A stretch of 64,000 nt of DNA, from assembly GCA_002480925.1 (NCBI GenBank), contig DLDA01000037.1, positions 16,924 through 80,923 on the forward strand. The letters are read 5' to 3'. The DNA is from Lachnospiraceae bacterium UBA7784 (GTDB taxonomy: Bacteria; Bacillota; Clostridia; Lachnospirales; Lachnospiraceae). The stretch's first letter is position 1. Every line of letters starts with the position of its first letter. The translations under genes and the position numbers were made by a program. This document shows, piece after piece, positions 52,401-59,976 of the stretch. The notes under the pieces are model-generated. The model searched no databases. It saw nothing but the letters and a program-made list of their open reading frames with translations, and was not told where the DNA came from.

Positions 52401-55120
52401 CTTCCCGGAGCTCTGTCTGAGTCAGCAGTCAGAAAGCTTCCTCTTGTCGCTGGTATAAGATCTTCCTCTGCTTCATCATACATAAGTCTTACTGTGGCAT
52501 CCTTTTTCAGATAAATGCAATTGTGGCCTGCATCGTCCACAGCGACCTCTGCGCCAGGCTGCATATAAAAGCTTCCTCCCTGGAGCACAGCTGCCTTTCT
52601 TGACTCACTTATCCGGGTATTCCTGTAATAGATGCAGCTGCCTCTGTTATCTATGCCACCAACAGCTCCCTTTATAGTAACCCCTTCTGCTTCCTGATCC
52701 AGATCATCTCCGAGATAGATACTTCCACTCTCTCCATTCAGAATGCCTGCCTCCTCCGCCTCTATATCTGCGCGTTTCAGCTGGGTGAATCCGTAGTTTT
52801 CTATGCCCCTGCCGCACCTGCTATCAGTTCCGCAGATCGTAAGAGGAGCCTCTATTATGGCATTGGCGCTTCGTTTTACTACGATTCCCTTTCCCTGAAG
52901 GGAGGACGCTATTCTTATGGCCCTCTCACCATAGATCTGCAGGGAGACATTCATGGCCTGATCGCCATAAATATTGTCTTCTTCGTTCTTTCCGACTGTA
53001 ATCCCGGTGTTTATTCCTTTGATTTCAGTATCTGTTTCCGGTTCTATCGAGAGATTTCCAAAGGGCTGCATTATCGCAGTATCCCCTGCATCAATGCTTC
53101 CTCCCTTTACAGTAAGAGACAGATGAAGGCCGTCATCTAAATCAGTAAAGATATTCTGGTCTGCTGTGACCCTTTTCTCTATAGCTGCAGTCTCTTCATC
53201 AGACATTCCATAATAGAAGTGCAGGGCGTTTCTTATGGAGTTGACGTCCCGTATACATTCTATTCCGTCATCGTCAGAGACAATAGAAATATCCGATGGC
53301 AGGGTCAGCTTCTTTGAATTCCAGATACCTATAGCCTTTGACCTGCTTCCAGAGGGAAGGCTATCCCAGGCCCCGGAATGTCTGACATTGATCGAAATCC
53401 CATGTCCAAGCTCAAGCTGTCCGTGATTTTGTATTCCGCATCCAGCGATCGAGGCTATCTCCCTGAATACCCCGGTATAGATATTCATAGAGCTATCCCT
53501 GATGCTTACTGTACCCTTACAGGTCTTATCTCCACCAGCCGTATACGGATATCTGTCAGCAGGAACTGTCCTTCTGAAAGCACTTCCATCAAAGCTTCCA
53601 CTCGATATATCAAGAGCTTCCATTATCGCATGAAAGGTTGCATCATGATAGATATCAACTCCCTTTACGCCCTCTATAAGACAGTCAGAGATCGATAGAT
53701 CTCCCTTTCCTCTAAAGTCAAAGGCATCCTCACAGTCTCCTCTTATATAGCTGTCAGCTACTGACAGGGATGCGCTCCCATCGACCATCACTCCGTTGAA
53801 CCTGCCATAGATACTGCAGTCTTCTCCTACCGTGACACTGGCCCCCATATCCTTCGACGAGTTGATAAGGCCAAGTCCTGTCCCGTAATATGAGTCCTTA
53901 TCAGGAGCCGTAAAGACATTCGCTTCTCCCATTCCATACAGGGTACTCCTGTGTATATCAGCCTTGCCGTATCGGAATACTACTGCACTCCTTCCGCCAT
54001 AGACCTCTGAATCCTTAAGGGAAAGTCTGCCTGACGAGCTGCTGTTATCAGCATCATAGATGGAATCGAAGCCTACAAGTATGCCTACTCCATCTGCTCC
54101 GCCTGAGGCGTTCCTTGTGATATACTCATTCCCTGTAGTTGGGGTTTCGATTATCTGGCCCGAAAATGCATCGATATATAACTCCCTGATATCAAGACCG
54201 GCTCCACTGTGTACAATAAAACAGGCTCCCTTATTCCCGCGTCTTACTCTTCTTCCATTTCCATTTATACTGACACCTGCTGTGATAGCTGACTCAAAGA
54301 GCCAGTTGCCTCTGGAGCCGCCGTCAACGATGCACTGCTCCTCCCCCATGTCAATATCGCCTGCCATCTCGACGGAAGAGTATTTATGTACCTTTTCCTT
54401 AAGGTCAGCTGCCTTTCTTATGTATTTGTCCTTCTGGGTCGTAAACTCCTTAGTAAGATTACCTGAGTCCGATGCTTCCATCATCTTGTCGTAATATAAT
54501 GTCACAAGCTTATCACCGACATATGCATCATACGGTACACTGATATCCCAGAAATATGTCTGAGTGTATCTTACCGTAAGCTCATATCTCTCATAGTCCA
54601 AAAGCTTATCGAGATAGACTGTAAGAGTATTGCCATTCTGCTCACTCCTTAGCTCTTCATGTCCAGAGCCCTCCCTTCCCTTTCCTGTCGATCTGAGAGG
54701 TCTTATGTCCCAGTCTATCTGATCAGAATATGGCCAGCTGCTCTTTTTAGGCAGAGTAAAGACAAGAGTCTTTTTGATCCTGCCGTCACCGGCATTTACT
54801 GCCTTTACACTGATATGCTTATCATTAACAAGCCTTGCGGATACATTAGCTTTAATGCTGCTGCTCTTCTGTTTCTTAGGGCTTTTCTTATCCGGATCAT
54901 CCTTTGTGGCCTTCTTCTCTTCTTTATCAGAAGCATAAGCAGCAGATGCAATCTCCTGATCATTTTCCGGCTCTGCATTATCCGCATCCTGGGCAGTCTC
55001 CGGCTGAGTCACAAGCTCTGTAGCAGCTGCCGGATATAAAGATCTGATACCAGAATCAGCCCATGTAAGTACTAATGCAATGATAAGCGATAAGGCTCTT
55101 ATAACTGCTTTCCTTTTCAA
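49481..55120 (-). CDS. Giant secreted beta-helix/Ig/FnIII exoprotein of the Tad-like locus
   Basis: 1879 aa; start TTG 55120 with AAGGGGG 8 nt upstream. Signal peptide at about residues 1-33. A Lys/Asp/Glu-rich linker follows. About residues 250-900 show repeated short strands of the G-x-x-I/V-x-D/N-S type (GRLSLKDSEVYGGRSAVVFRYG, KGTVSIRDSSMNIYTGVF), typical of a right-handed parallel beta-helix. Near 1084-1180 lies an InlB B-repeat-like module (EFYFDGNGQTNG ... GFDGWS ... VTIYAVWD). An Ig-like domain follows near 1195-1290 and FnIII-like domains from about 1415 to the end. No LPXTG or C-terminal membrane helix. The last gene of the pilus operon, 12 bp after a pseudopilin-like gene, so probably a tip adhesin or secreted cargo. 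The role is inferred from context. Confidence 0.8.
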   Translation of the reverse strand: MKRKAVIRALSLIIALVLTWADSGIRSLYPAAATELVTQPETAQDADNAEPENDQEIASAAYASDKEEKKATKDDPDKKSPKKQKSSSIKANVSARLVNDKHISVKAVNAGDGRIKKTLVFTLPKKSSWPYSDQIDWDIRPLRSTGKGREGSGHEELRSEQNGNTLTVYLDKLLDYERYELTVRYTQTYFWDISVPYDAYVGDKLVTLYYDKMMEASDSGNLTKEFTTQKDKYIRKAADLKEKVHKYSSVEMAGDIDMGEEQCIVDGGSRGNWLFESAITAGVSINGNGRRVRRGNKGACFIVHSGAGLDIRELYIDAFSGQIIETPTTGNEYITRNASGGADGVGILVGFDSIYDADNSSSSGRLSLKDSEVYGGRSAVVFRYGKADIHRSTLYGMGEANVFTAPDKDSYYGTGLGLINSSKDMGASVTVGEDCSIYGRFNGVMVDGSASLSVADSYIRGDCEDAFDFRGKGDLSISDCLIEGVKGVDIYHDATFHAIMEALDISSGSFDGSAFRRTVPADRYPYTAGGDKTCKGTVSIRDSSMNIYTGVFREIASIAGCGIQNHGQLELGHGISINVRHSGAWDSLPSGSRSKAIGIWNSKKLTLPSDISIVSDDDGIECIRDVNSIRNALHFYYGMSDEETAAIEKRVTADQNIFTDLDDGLHLSLTVKGGSIDAGDTAIMQPFGNLSIEPETDTEIKGINTGITVGKNEEDNIYGDQAMNVSLQIYGERAIRIASSLQGKGIVVKRSANAIIEAPLTICGTDSRCGRGIENYGFTQLKRADIEAEEAGILNGESGSIYLGDDLDQEAEGVTIKGAVGGIDNRGSCIYYRNTRISESRKAAVLQGGSFYMQPGAEVAVDDAGHNCIYLKKDATVRLMYDEAEEDLIPATRGSFLTADSDRAPGRVMVELYSPWSVGGGEDYSAESCDKISDNDKIRITDMLGGFSLAFDKVKDHKAALRSGLGKWKEKKTNGRTGTLILSCLLSASYEADFPVKNDHISSVDPEPTKYYWREPTEFTVASDLYDTDRARIFYDGADITKGLLQKGWRDKGRDGKYGEELYHEKRITRVYDDDHIFSGLWDTQFEFYFDGNGQTNGKENYTEGTVSSGYAFPGNSGPERKEREYFKKDIIRDGSHHPCGFDGWSLDNKAVYKDSGIYREGSLLDDAVSFYIKAVSMGNVKLSEDKATVTIYAVWDEFPVITAYDSSFYASELSDDKAVKKKLLSEDTVTATDLCDGDIEQGEIGVFTDPTRDSFDIEMMKGLGDRGYINIYYKAKDKNGHTSAVQAKAYIMTEDSEDSLREPAADSLRGNSGSSKDSIDASPLYIRHIDKVSRDSLTEGSVWTEEGYSALLDRALKADAYTQKWHFSNDDIKASRELLYGSGSDGARWQSRFIKNRVYSEMLADNDRNKPLFIEEGLSSLKVTYDLKSETDRIGLTLTCTDTMERKTISLNREAGKRMASSVIIDSLRPGKRYDVTADLYYRGSYLRTISGSARTASLQAPECSLSSEDRGKCFEVRVSIKADQYAEEYIVEGRKSGKDSDWSQKEIIRNTGDKVLTFKETIEKDGVYQYRIKSRGSELGSKDPTEVSEYSKTLETGFLRQPQIKEIVSGCRSLGIEPADDTRADYIRIFYQAADGALMHSDFIDKKNIVISDQRLRDGEKYRIWAQAFIRSEDTGLVYASLISETKEGMTLDIRSPVIIRTKQKDIYSAAGNRIEYFSDHRAVKTELFIRKVFRQKGEEERIILAGKEQDSDTGEYLHSPGESGVYSYMVRTEFMTLDGKKFDLDSDRIEAAYLLPQQAIDQEIKEGDQKEISLLPDQGISGYVIMIERADGSKKKVYVPEGAEVISIKATGNDLVVKGRYPVIYYNGKEYRGECV

Positions 55121-55132
55121 AACGGTTCCCCC

Positions 55133-55744
55133 TTATGAATATACTCCTATGTAGTCGGTATTCCCCGATCTATCCCTTGAAATCATCTTCCATCTGATAA
55201 AGCTGTGGCCCTCTGGCTCTGGAGCTGCCGGATCTTTCCTATTCTCGTATCCTTTTGATGCCCTTAGCGTATAATAGATGAAATCCTTGTCCTCACTATA
55301 GTCAAACCCTGCATCCCTTGCCACCTCAGGCGGTAAAAAATATCTGACAGATACCGTCGGACGTCTGCTTTCTCTTTCTACTATCGTTACTGTATCCGCT
55401 TCAATCCTGCCACTCCTGCCATTTGGAAAAGTATAGCTCTCAGTAGCCCTCGCAGAAATTATCCCCTTATATATATCCGCCGTTCTGATCTCTATATCTA
55501 TGTCCTTACCATCCGATTTCAGCTTGCCAAGAAAGTTACTGATAAAATCTGCGGTGAGGGCATCATTATCCTGTATCTGGTCTGTTTTACTGATACACGC
55601 CTTCTCAAGCGACTGCTCAGCTGCACGGCTAAGGGACCGTTCAAGCTCTACTTTTCTTATATCTCTGGAATGGAGACTTAAAAGGATAGAAACTATAAGA
55701 AAGACAGCAATGGCCCCTGCCAGAGAAAAAACCAGATGCTTCAT
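55133..55744 (-). CDS. Membrane-anchored pseudopilin-like protein (Tad-like locus)
   Basis: 203 aa. One N-terminal membrane helix (HLVFSLAGAIAVFLIVSILLSL, residues 3-24) is followed by an amphipathic helix (RDIRKVELERSLSRAAEQSLEKA) and a beta-rich C-terminal domain (GIISARATESYTFPNGRSGRIEADTVTIVERE). Shape and context resemble TadE/TadF-type minor pilins, but I see no decisive motif. The ATG overlaps the upstream stop by 4 nt. Confidence 0.68.
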   Translation of the reverse strand: MKHLVFSLAGAIAVFLIVSILLSLHSRDIRKVELERSLSRAAEQSLEKACISKTDQIQDNDALTADFISNFLGKLKSDGKDIDIEIRTADIYKGIISARATESYTFPNGRSGRIEADTVTIVERESRRPTVSVRYFLPPEVARDAGFDYSEDKDFIYYTLRASKGYENRKDPAAPEPEGHSFIRWKMISRDRSGNTDYIGVYS

Positions 55745-56295
55745 ATCCTTCTCCTCCTTACCGCAGTCACAAACAGCTGATAATCAGATACTACATTGCT
55801 GGAATCAATTACCCTTACAACCAGCCTGTAGCTTCCGGGCGTCTGAAACAACAGAGTCTGACCATCTCTGTCAAGCACCTGATCGCTCACCTCATATCCT
55901 TCAGTATCAGTCACCTGATCACCTGTGGTCTCTGCATCCCCATATATACTGGCTCGGTCCTCTCCGGCAAGCAGATAGACCCTGCTGATACAAAGCCCGG
56001 CTGCTCTGCCATTTGTAAGCCTTACAAGCTCATCAGCTCTAATTCTCTTATCTGTGCCACAAACCACAGTCTGCTGAGATGACATATCAATATTGGCAGC
56101 CGGTATTTCTAGATGCTTTTTCAATGCTGTCTCTGATGATGCCATTGCCTCGCTTGTAAGTGCTGTGTCGATCCTTCCTGTTATTACTCCGAGCTTGCCT
56201 ATAAGAGCCAGTCCCCCGAATATAAGTCCCGTCACCAGAACCGTAACAACCGCAGCAAGTATGGACTCACCATATTCCTTTATGACAGTCTGCAT
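55741..56295 (-). CDS. Pilin-like protein with Flp-type EYG N-terminus, extended form
   Basis: 184 aa. It begins MQTVIKEYGESILAAVVTVL, then a membrane helix (about 12-34), and a beta-rich C-terminal domain (QTLLFQTPGSYRLVVRVIDSSNVVSDYQLFVTAV). The N-terminus has the E-Y-G of mature Flp pilins but no leader before it. AAGGGGGATTT precedes the ATG by a few nt, the same ribosome site as the first pilin gene of the operon. Probably a minor pilin or tip subunit, by inference. Confidence 0.72.
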   Translation of the reverse strand: MQTVIKEYGESILAAVVTVLVTGLIFGGLALIGKLGVITGRIDTALTSEAMASSETALKKHLEIPAANIDMSSQQTVVCGTDKRIRADELVRLTNGRAAGLCISRVYLLAGEDRASIYGDAETTGDQVTDTEGYEVSDQVLDRDGQTLLFQTPGSYRLVVRVIDSSNVVSDYQLFVTAVRRRRI

Positions 56296-56316
56296 ATAAA
56301 TCCCCCTTTCTTCCGG

Positions 56317-56424
56317 TCAGTATGAGGTCACGGTATTCAGGACCAGAATAAAAAAACCTGCTATTCCTGTTCCTGTGAGCGCATATAATATCGCTGTTCC
56401 ATAATCAGATAATAATACCTTCAT
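56317..56424 (-). CDS. 35-aa Flp-like pilin peptide
   Basis: 35 aa, ATG 56424 to TGA 56317, with AGGAGG 4 nt upstream. It begins MKVLLSDYGTAILYALTGTG and is almost entirely one hydrophobic helix, ending VLNTVTSY. It shares the D/E-Y-G-x-A/S-I/L N-terminus with the proteins at 55741 and 59462 and sits between two operon genes with gaps of 8 and 21 bp. Likely a very small pilin or assembly subunit. Confidence 0.75.
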   Translation of the reverse strand: MKVLLSDYGTAILYALTGTGIAGFFILVLNTVTSY

Positions 56425-56432
56425 TTCTCCTC

Positions 56433-56783
56433 CTATCCTATAACAGATGATATAGCATGCTTTGAGCTGTATCCTATCACCGGTATCCGGTATGTATAAT
56501 TTAGGGTAACCCTCCCATATGACTGATAGGAATGCCCCTTCTGGCCTGCTGTCACCACATCAAGTGCCTCCATGCCGTCCTCACCGAACTGTTCCCTTGC
56601 ATCTGCCTTGCAGGAGCTTATCACCTGATCAGAATAATTGGAATTCTCTATCCTGCTTACATAGGCAAGAAGAGCCTGGCTGGCCTTTGTTGATCTTATA
56701 GACGAGCCTATTATGCTTATACCAAAGCAGGTAAGGACCAGAAGAAAGAATATCCCTGTAAAACCCTTTAGTATTGACTCCAC
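56433..56783 (-). CDS. TadE-like pseudopilin
   Basis: 116 aa; GTG 56783 with GGAGG 5 nt upstream. It has an N-terminal hydrophobic helix (IFFLLVLTCFGISIIG, about 11-26), an amphipathic helix (STKASQALLAYVSRIE) and a C-terminal strand region ending GRVTLNYTYRIPVIGYSSKHAISSVIG. The helix-then-beta layout and the Y-x-Y-R-I-P-V ending resemble TadE/TadG-family minor pilins. 9 bp after the platform gene. Confidence 0.7.
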   Translation of the reverse strand: MESILKGFTGIFFLLVLTCFGISIIGSSIRSTKASQALLAYVSRIENSNYSDQVISSCKADAREQFGEDGMEALDVVTAGQKGHSYQSYGRVTLNYTYRIPVIGYSSKHAISSVIG

Positions 56784-56792
56784 TCACACCTC

Positions 56793-58175
56793 CTATACTA
56801 CTCCCTTTGCCATGCTCCCCATATATACAACAAAGAGAAGTATCATATCACATACAAGCTTAAGTCCGCCTGTCAGCTGTGGCGCCAGAAAAAGCGCATA
56901 CATTCCGGCCAGAGAATCAGAATCAGCTGCTCTTTTTGCCTTATCGCTCATCTCCTGATTCCTCCTGATGATATCTGCTATCTGACCTCTTGCCTCTCCT
57001 CCCTTTCCTTCAGAGATAGAGTATAGCATCTTCATAGCTGACCTCACCTCCGGCAATGTAAACTCTGACAGGAAGTCCATATATGCAGACTTGTCGGTAG
57101 GGTTCAGCTGCAGCCTTCCTACCATCTTCATAAGCTCAGGCTTCAGGATCTCAGGTGCATGATCTACTGACTTGAAAATAGCCATCTGTACATTCTCCGA
57201 TTGCATCAGAAGCGAAAGCTGCATAAGCCATTCAGGAAAGCAGGCCTTTATATATTCGCTAAGTTTCTTCTTAGCCGCCTTCTTGCCAAGCCTGTCCAAA
57301 AAACCATTTCCATAATTTACGAACCTTTTATACTGCTTTACATACTCTACTTCCCTGTCAGTGTCATTGGCAAGATATCCTGCCGTAAGTCGTGAATCCG
57401 CTCTGTAATATATAAGGAGGTCGAGTATCAGGACTATCACAGTAACTACCTGAGCCAGAGGATTTCCTGATACGTCCAGATCCATCTGACCTGCCATATA
57501 ATAAACGACGGAGCATAAGAGAAGCGATGTGATTATCGAAAGAACTATCTCTCTCCTCTTCACCTTTTTCTCCTGCTGAAGAGCATATACCCTGTCGGCC
57601 CACATCCTGCGGGATTCAAGAAGAAGATCTATCGACTCCCTGTATTCTCCTCCTAGCGCCTCTGTCCTTAAGGCAAACCTGTGCATGATCGTAAGTCCCT
57701 GATAAGGATATCTCTTCTCAATTATCTGAAGGGCCTTCTCTTCGAAATCAGATTCATTATAAGTATTCCTTATATGATCTATGGCCATTGATATAGTCCT
57801 CTTCATCTCCCCTTCCTCGAAGAGATCGTGAGTGTCCTCCAGTGTGGTAAGAACTTTTCTGCTCTTCATGAACGAATAAAGGAACTGCTCCATATAAATA
57901 TTCAGATCTGAAAATTTCTGCTGGTAGTACCTGTTCCTGTAGCTATTGCGTATAAGAAGAGGAAGGACTATCATTCCGGCAAGAAACATCACTACCTGCG
58001 GTAGCAGATGCAATCCGAAAAATCTACCCAGTATAAACATACCTGCTATAACAGCGGCATATCTTACTGCTGCCTTCCCTGGTGAAAAGACATAGCCATA
58101 GGCAGACAGCTCATCAGAAAGTCCAGGCTTCCTGCTTTTCTTCTTCTCTGCTTTCCTTGTCACTTTCCCTTTCAA
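56793..58175 (-). CDS. TadB/TadC-type secretion platform protein (GspF-like)
   Basis: 460 aa; TTG 58175 with GGGGGTGA just upstream, 4 nt after the tadA stop. Hydrophobic segments lie near residues 35-75, 210-250 and 430-455. Between them is the helical type II secretion F domain (KFSDLNIYMEQFLYSFMKSRKVLTTLEDTHDLFEEGEMKRTI, LGGEYRESIDLLLESRRMW). It would be the inner-membrane platform that the ATPase acts on. Classical Tad loci have two such proteins (TadB and TadC) of about 300 aa; only one is present here. Confidence 0.83.
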   Translation of the reverse strand: MKGKVTRKAEKKKSRKPGLSDELSAYGYVFSPGKAAVRYAAVIAGMFILGRFFGLHLLPQVVMFLAGMIVLPLLIRNSYRNRYYQQKFSDLNIYMEQFLYSFMKSRKVLTTLEDTHDLFEEGEMKRTISMAIDHIRNTYNESDFEEKALQIIEKRYPYQGLTIMHRFALRTEALGGEYRESIDLLLESRRMWADRVYALQQEKKVKRREIVLSIITSLLLCSVVYYMAGQMDLDVSGNPLAQVVTVIVLILDLLIYYRADSRLTAGYLANDTDREVEYVKQYKRFVNYGNGFLDRLGKKAAKKKLSEYIKACFPEWLMQLSLLMQSENVQMAIFKSVDHAPEILKPELMKMVGRLQLNPTDKSAYMDFLSEFTLPEVRSAMKMLYSISEGKGGEARGQIADIIRRNQEMSDKAKRAADSDSLAGMYALFLAPQLTGGLKLVCDMILLFVVYMGSMAKGVV

Positions 58176-58179
58176 AGCG

Positions 58180-59460
58180 TCACCCCCTGCCCATCATCTG
58201 GCGCCTCCGCTTTCCTATAAATGTCATCCTCTGATCTGAATGAGTCAGAAAAACTGCGTCAGGCATCTTCATTTCCTCTCCATATGACCGTCCCTGCTCT
58301 GCTACCATAGCTGCATTATCCGTATCCTCAGGTGTCATGCTGTAAAGAGATTTATCTATTGCGTCCTTTTCTGCCTTTTTGTACATTGATTGCTTCTCCG
58401 GCATGACCTCTGCATCATGGATGAATGGGTCATAAATAAGAGCATCCTTAAATCTCTTCATTATCACATCCGGGATCTCCTCCCCCGTTGGCTCACCGTC
58501 ATTTAATAGCAATATACAGCTGTTCCTTGCTTCCTTTCGGTAGAAGAATCCTATCTGGTCTACATATCTTATCAGTCCGCTGCTTCCATCAGGCCTTGTA
58601 GTTAGCTTCTTCCGGATCAACACTGCCACATCTATGAAGCTGTAGATATCATTTATAAGTCTGCTCTCCGACCTGAGATTACCTGCCATATTGAGCATAC
58701 GGTCAGGAACCTTTCTTACATCGTCTGTATGAAGAGTAGTCATCCCCCTGACACCCGTGGAAAAGCCCTCCATCAGATAGACCACCTCCTTGGACCTGGC
58801 CTCTGAGAGCATCATCCACTTGGGATTAAGTCTGAGGCAGGTCTTAATGGCCTTTGTATAATCCATGACCGGATTGATCCTAAGCTCTATGCAGTCGCTT
58901 CCAGGATTCATTGCCGCATAATGCCATTCCGGATTGTCCTCTATAGTGATAACCCTTTCCCTGCCTGGGATATACTGAGAGAAGAACTTGGCGCACTCTG
59001 TCTTTCCTACTCCCGGCTCACCGCAAAATACCATATTCATCTTTGAGAGGACACAGTTGATCAGAAGGCTTATCATCTGGTCAGACAGGTAACTGCTCTC
59101 TATCATCCCTTCTCTGGTAAGTCTGGTAAAGGGCATGGACTTCCTTATACAGATGGCCTTACCGGATATGGCTGCTGATTCGTGCACTATAGTGATCCTA
59201 AGCGTATCTGTCTCTGCCTCAAGTACCGGTGACTGCTTATGAAACTGCTTGCTGACGCAGTTTGCCACCCTTTTGGCAAATGCATTTACAAACTCCTCAG
59301 GAAGACCCTTCTCCGGTGAATATCTCCTATTTGAAGTATCGGAGATCCAGAGCCGCCTGCCGTCATAATCTATATCAGTGATCGAGTCATCCTCTATATA
59401 CTGGTAAAGCGGTCCGAAAAACTCAGGTGTGATGCTTACTCCCTCAGTCCCCTCCGCCAT
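58180..59460 (-). CDS. tadA: TadA/CpaF-type pilus assembly ATPase
   Basis: 426 aa. There is a short N-terminal domain (PLYQYIEDDSITDIDYDGRRLWISD), then Walker A FCGEPGVGKTECAKFFS (about residue 150), the Asp box TIEDNPEWHYAA, the Walker B-like KWMMLSEARSKEV and the His box STGVRGMTTLHTDD. It powers pilus assembly or secretion. The ORF extends to TTG 59478, but ATG 59460 has GGAGG 8 nt upstream and is just past the pilin stop (59462), so I use it. The only ATPase in the locus. A C-terminal tail of about 100 residues past the core is basic and Met-rich. Confidence 0.9.
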   Translation of the reverse strand: MAEGTEGVSITPEFFGPLYQYIEDDSITDIDYDGRRLWISDTSNRRYSPEKGLPEEFVNAFAKRVANCVSKQFHKQSPVLEAETDTLRITIVHESAAISGKAICIRKSMPFTRLTREGMIESSYLSDQMISLLINCVLSKMNMVFCGEPGVGKTECAKFFSQYIPGRERVITIEDNPEWHYAAMNPGSDCIELRINPVMDYTKAIKTCLRLNPKWMMLSEARSKEVVYLMEGFSTGVRGMTTLHTDDVRKVPDRMLNMAGNLRSESRLINDIYSFIDVAVLIRKKLTTRPDGSSGLIRYVDQIGFFYRKEARNSCILLLNDGEPTGEEIPDVIMKRFKDALIYDPFIHDAEVMPEKQSMYKKAEKDAIDKSLYSMTPEDTDNAAMVAEQGRSYGEEMKMPDAVFLTHSDQRMTFIGKRRRQMMGRG

Positions 59461-59461
59461 A

Positions 59462-59671
59462 TCAGAATCCTCCGCCAAGCATTATGATGCCTGATGTCGA
59501 TCCGGCCTGTCCCGTAGCCTTGCTGAAAAAATCTGTGATAAGGTTTGAAAAAGCCTTTCCGACCACGCTGCCTCCATCCTTTCCAATAAGGAAGGTCACT
59601 AATGCTATAAGCGCAAGAATGGCTACCACCGTAATAAGAGCTGGTCCGTATTCCTTTAATATATCCTGCAT
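59462..59671 (-). CDS. Flp-like major pilin candidate
   Basis: 69 aa. ATG 59671 follows AAGGGGGATTTTTC. The protein begins MQDILKEYGPALITVVAILA, a hydrophobic helix to about residue 26, then GKDGGSVVGKAFSNLITDFFSKATGQ and a glycine-rich end. K-E-Y-G matches the E5-Y6-G7 of mature Flp pilins, but there is no cleavable leader: only Met plus five residues precede E-Y-G. First gene of the operon, with the strongest ribosome site, so probably the most abundant subunit. Confidence 0.78.
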   Translation of the reverse strand: MQDILKEYGPALITVVAILALIALVTFLIGKDGGSVVGKAFSNLITDFFSKATGQAGSTSGIIMLGGGF

Positions 59672-59934
59672 GAAAAATCCCCCTTTCTGCAAGAAGTCAC
59701 TCTGAAATGATCTGTAATCTGATGCAGCCTTATGGCTGCATAGCTTGCTTGGATGCGCATCAATCTGTCCGGCTTACACAAACAGTAAAATGCCTTGCTG
59801 GACATGTGCTTATAATACCCTCTCATAGCCACAAATTCAATTAAGCGGCTATTAAAGTTCGATAAACTTTTGTTTAGATACGTTTTATTTCCTCTTTATA
59901 TTTATAAACTCCTGACAAGACAGGCATAAAAAAA
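59672..59934 (-). promoter_or_regulatory. Promoter and structured 5' leader of the Tad-like operon
   Basis: Minus strand: TTGAAT (59840-59835), 17-nt spacer, TATTAT (59817-59812), start near 59805, leader about 134 nt. The leader opens with a long hairpin (59803-59767) in which GTCC, GGC and TTAC pair with GTAA, GCC and GGAC on one continuous 3' strand. A second perfect hairpin, ATGCAGCC-loop-GGCTGCAT, lies at 59741-59722. It does not match a c-di-GMP riboswitch that I know. Upstream of the promoter (59841-59934) the sequence is AT-rich with no further signals. Confidence 0.6.
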
Positions 59935-59962
59935 GAAGAAACAGAAAAAATTCTGTTTCTTC
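59935..59962 (-). terminator. Rho-independent terminator after mrp
   Basis: Perfect 12-bp stem GAAGAAACAGAA/TTCTGTTTCTTC with a 4-nt loop, followed on the minus strand by seven T. It separates mrp from the Tad-like operon. Confidence 0.9.
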
Positions 59963-59976
59963 CAAATAAAAATAAG

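Noticed and set aside
49481..55120. LPXTG or other sortase signal on the giant exoprotein, and on the surface proteins at 8443 and 20164
   Set aside because: No LPXTG-like motif plus hydrophobic tail was found; only the 20164 protein has a C-terminal membrane helix.
59672..59840. c-di-GMP riboswitch in the Tad-like leader
   Set aside because: The leader has good hairpins but not the conserved core sequences of the c-di-GMP-I or -II classes as I know them.
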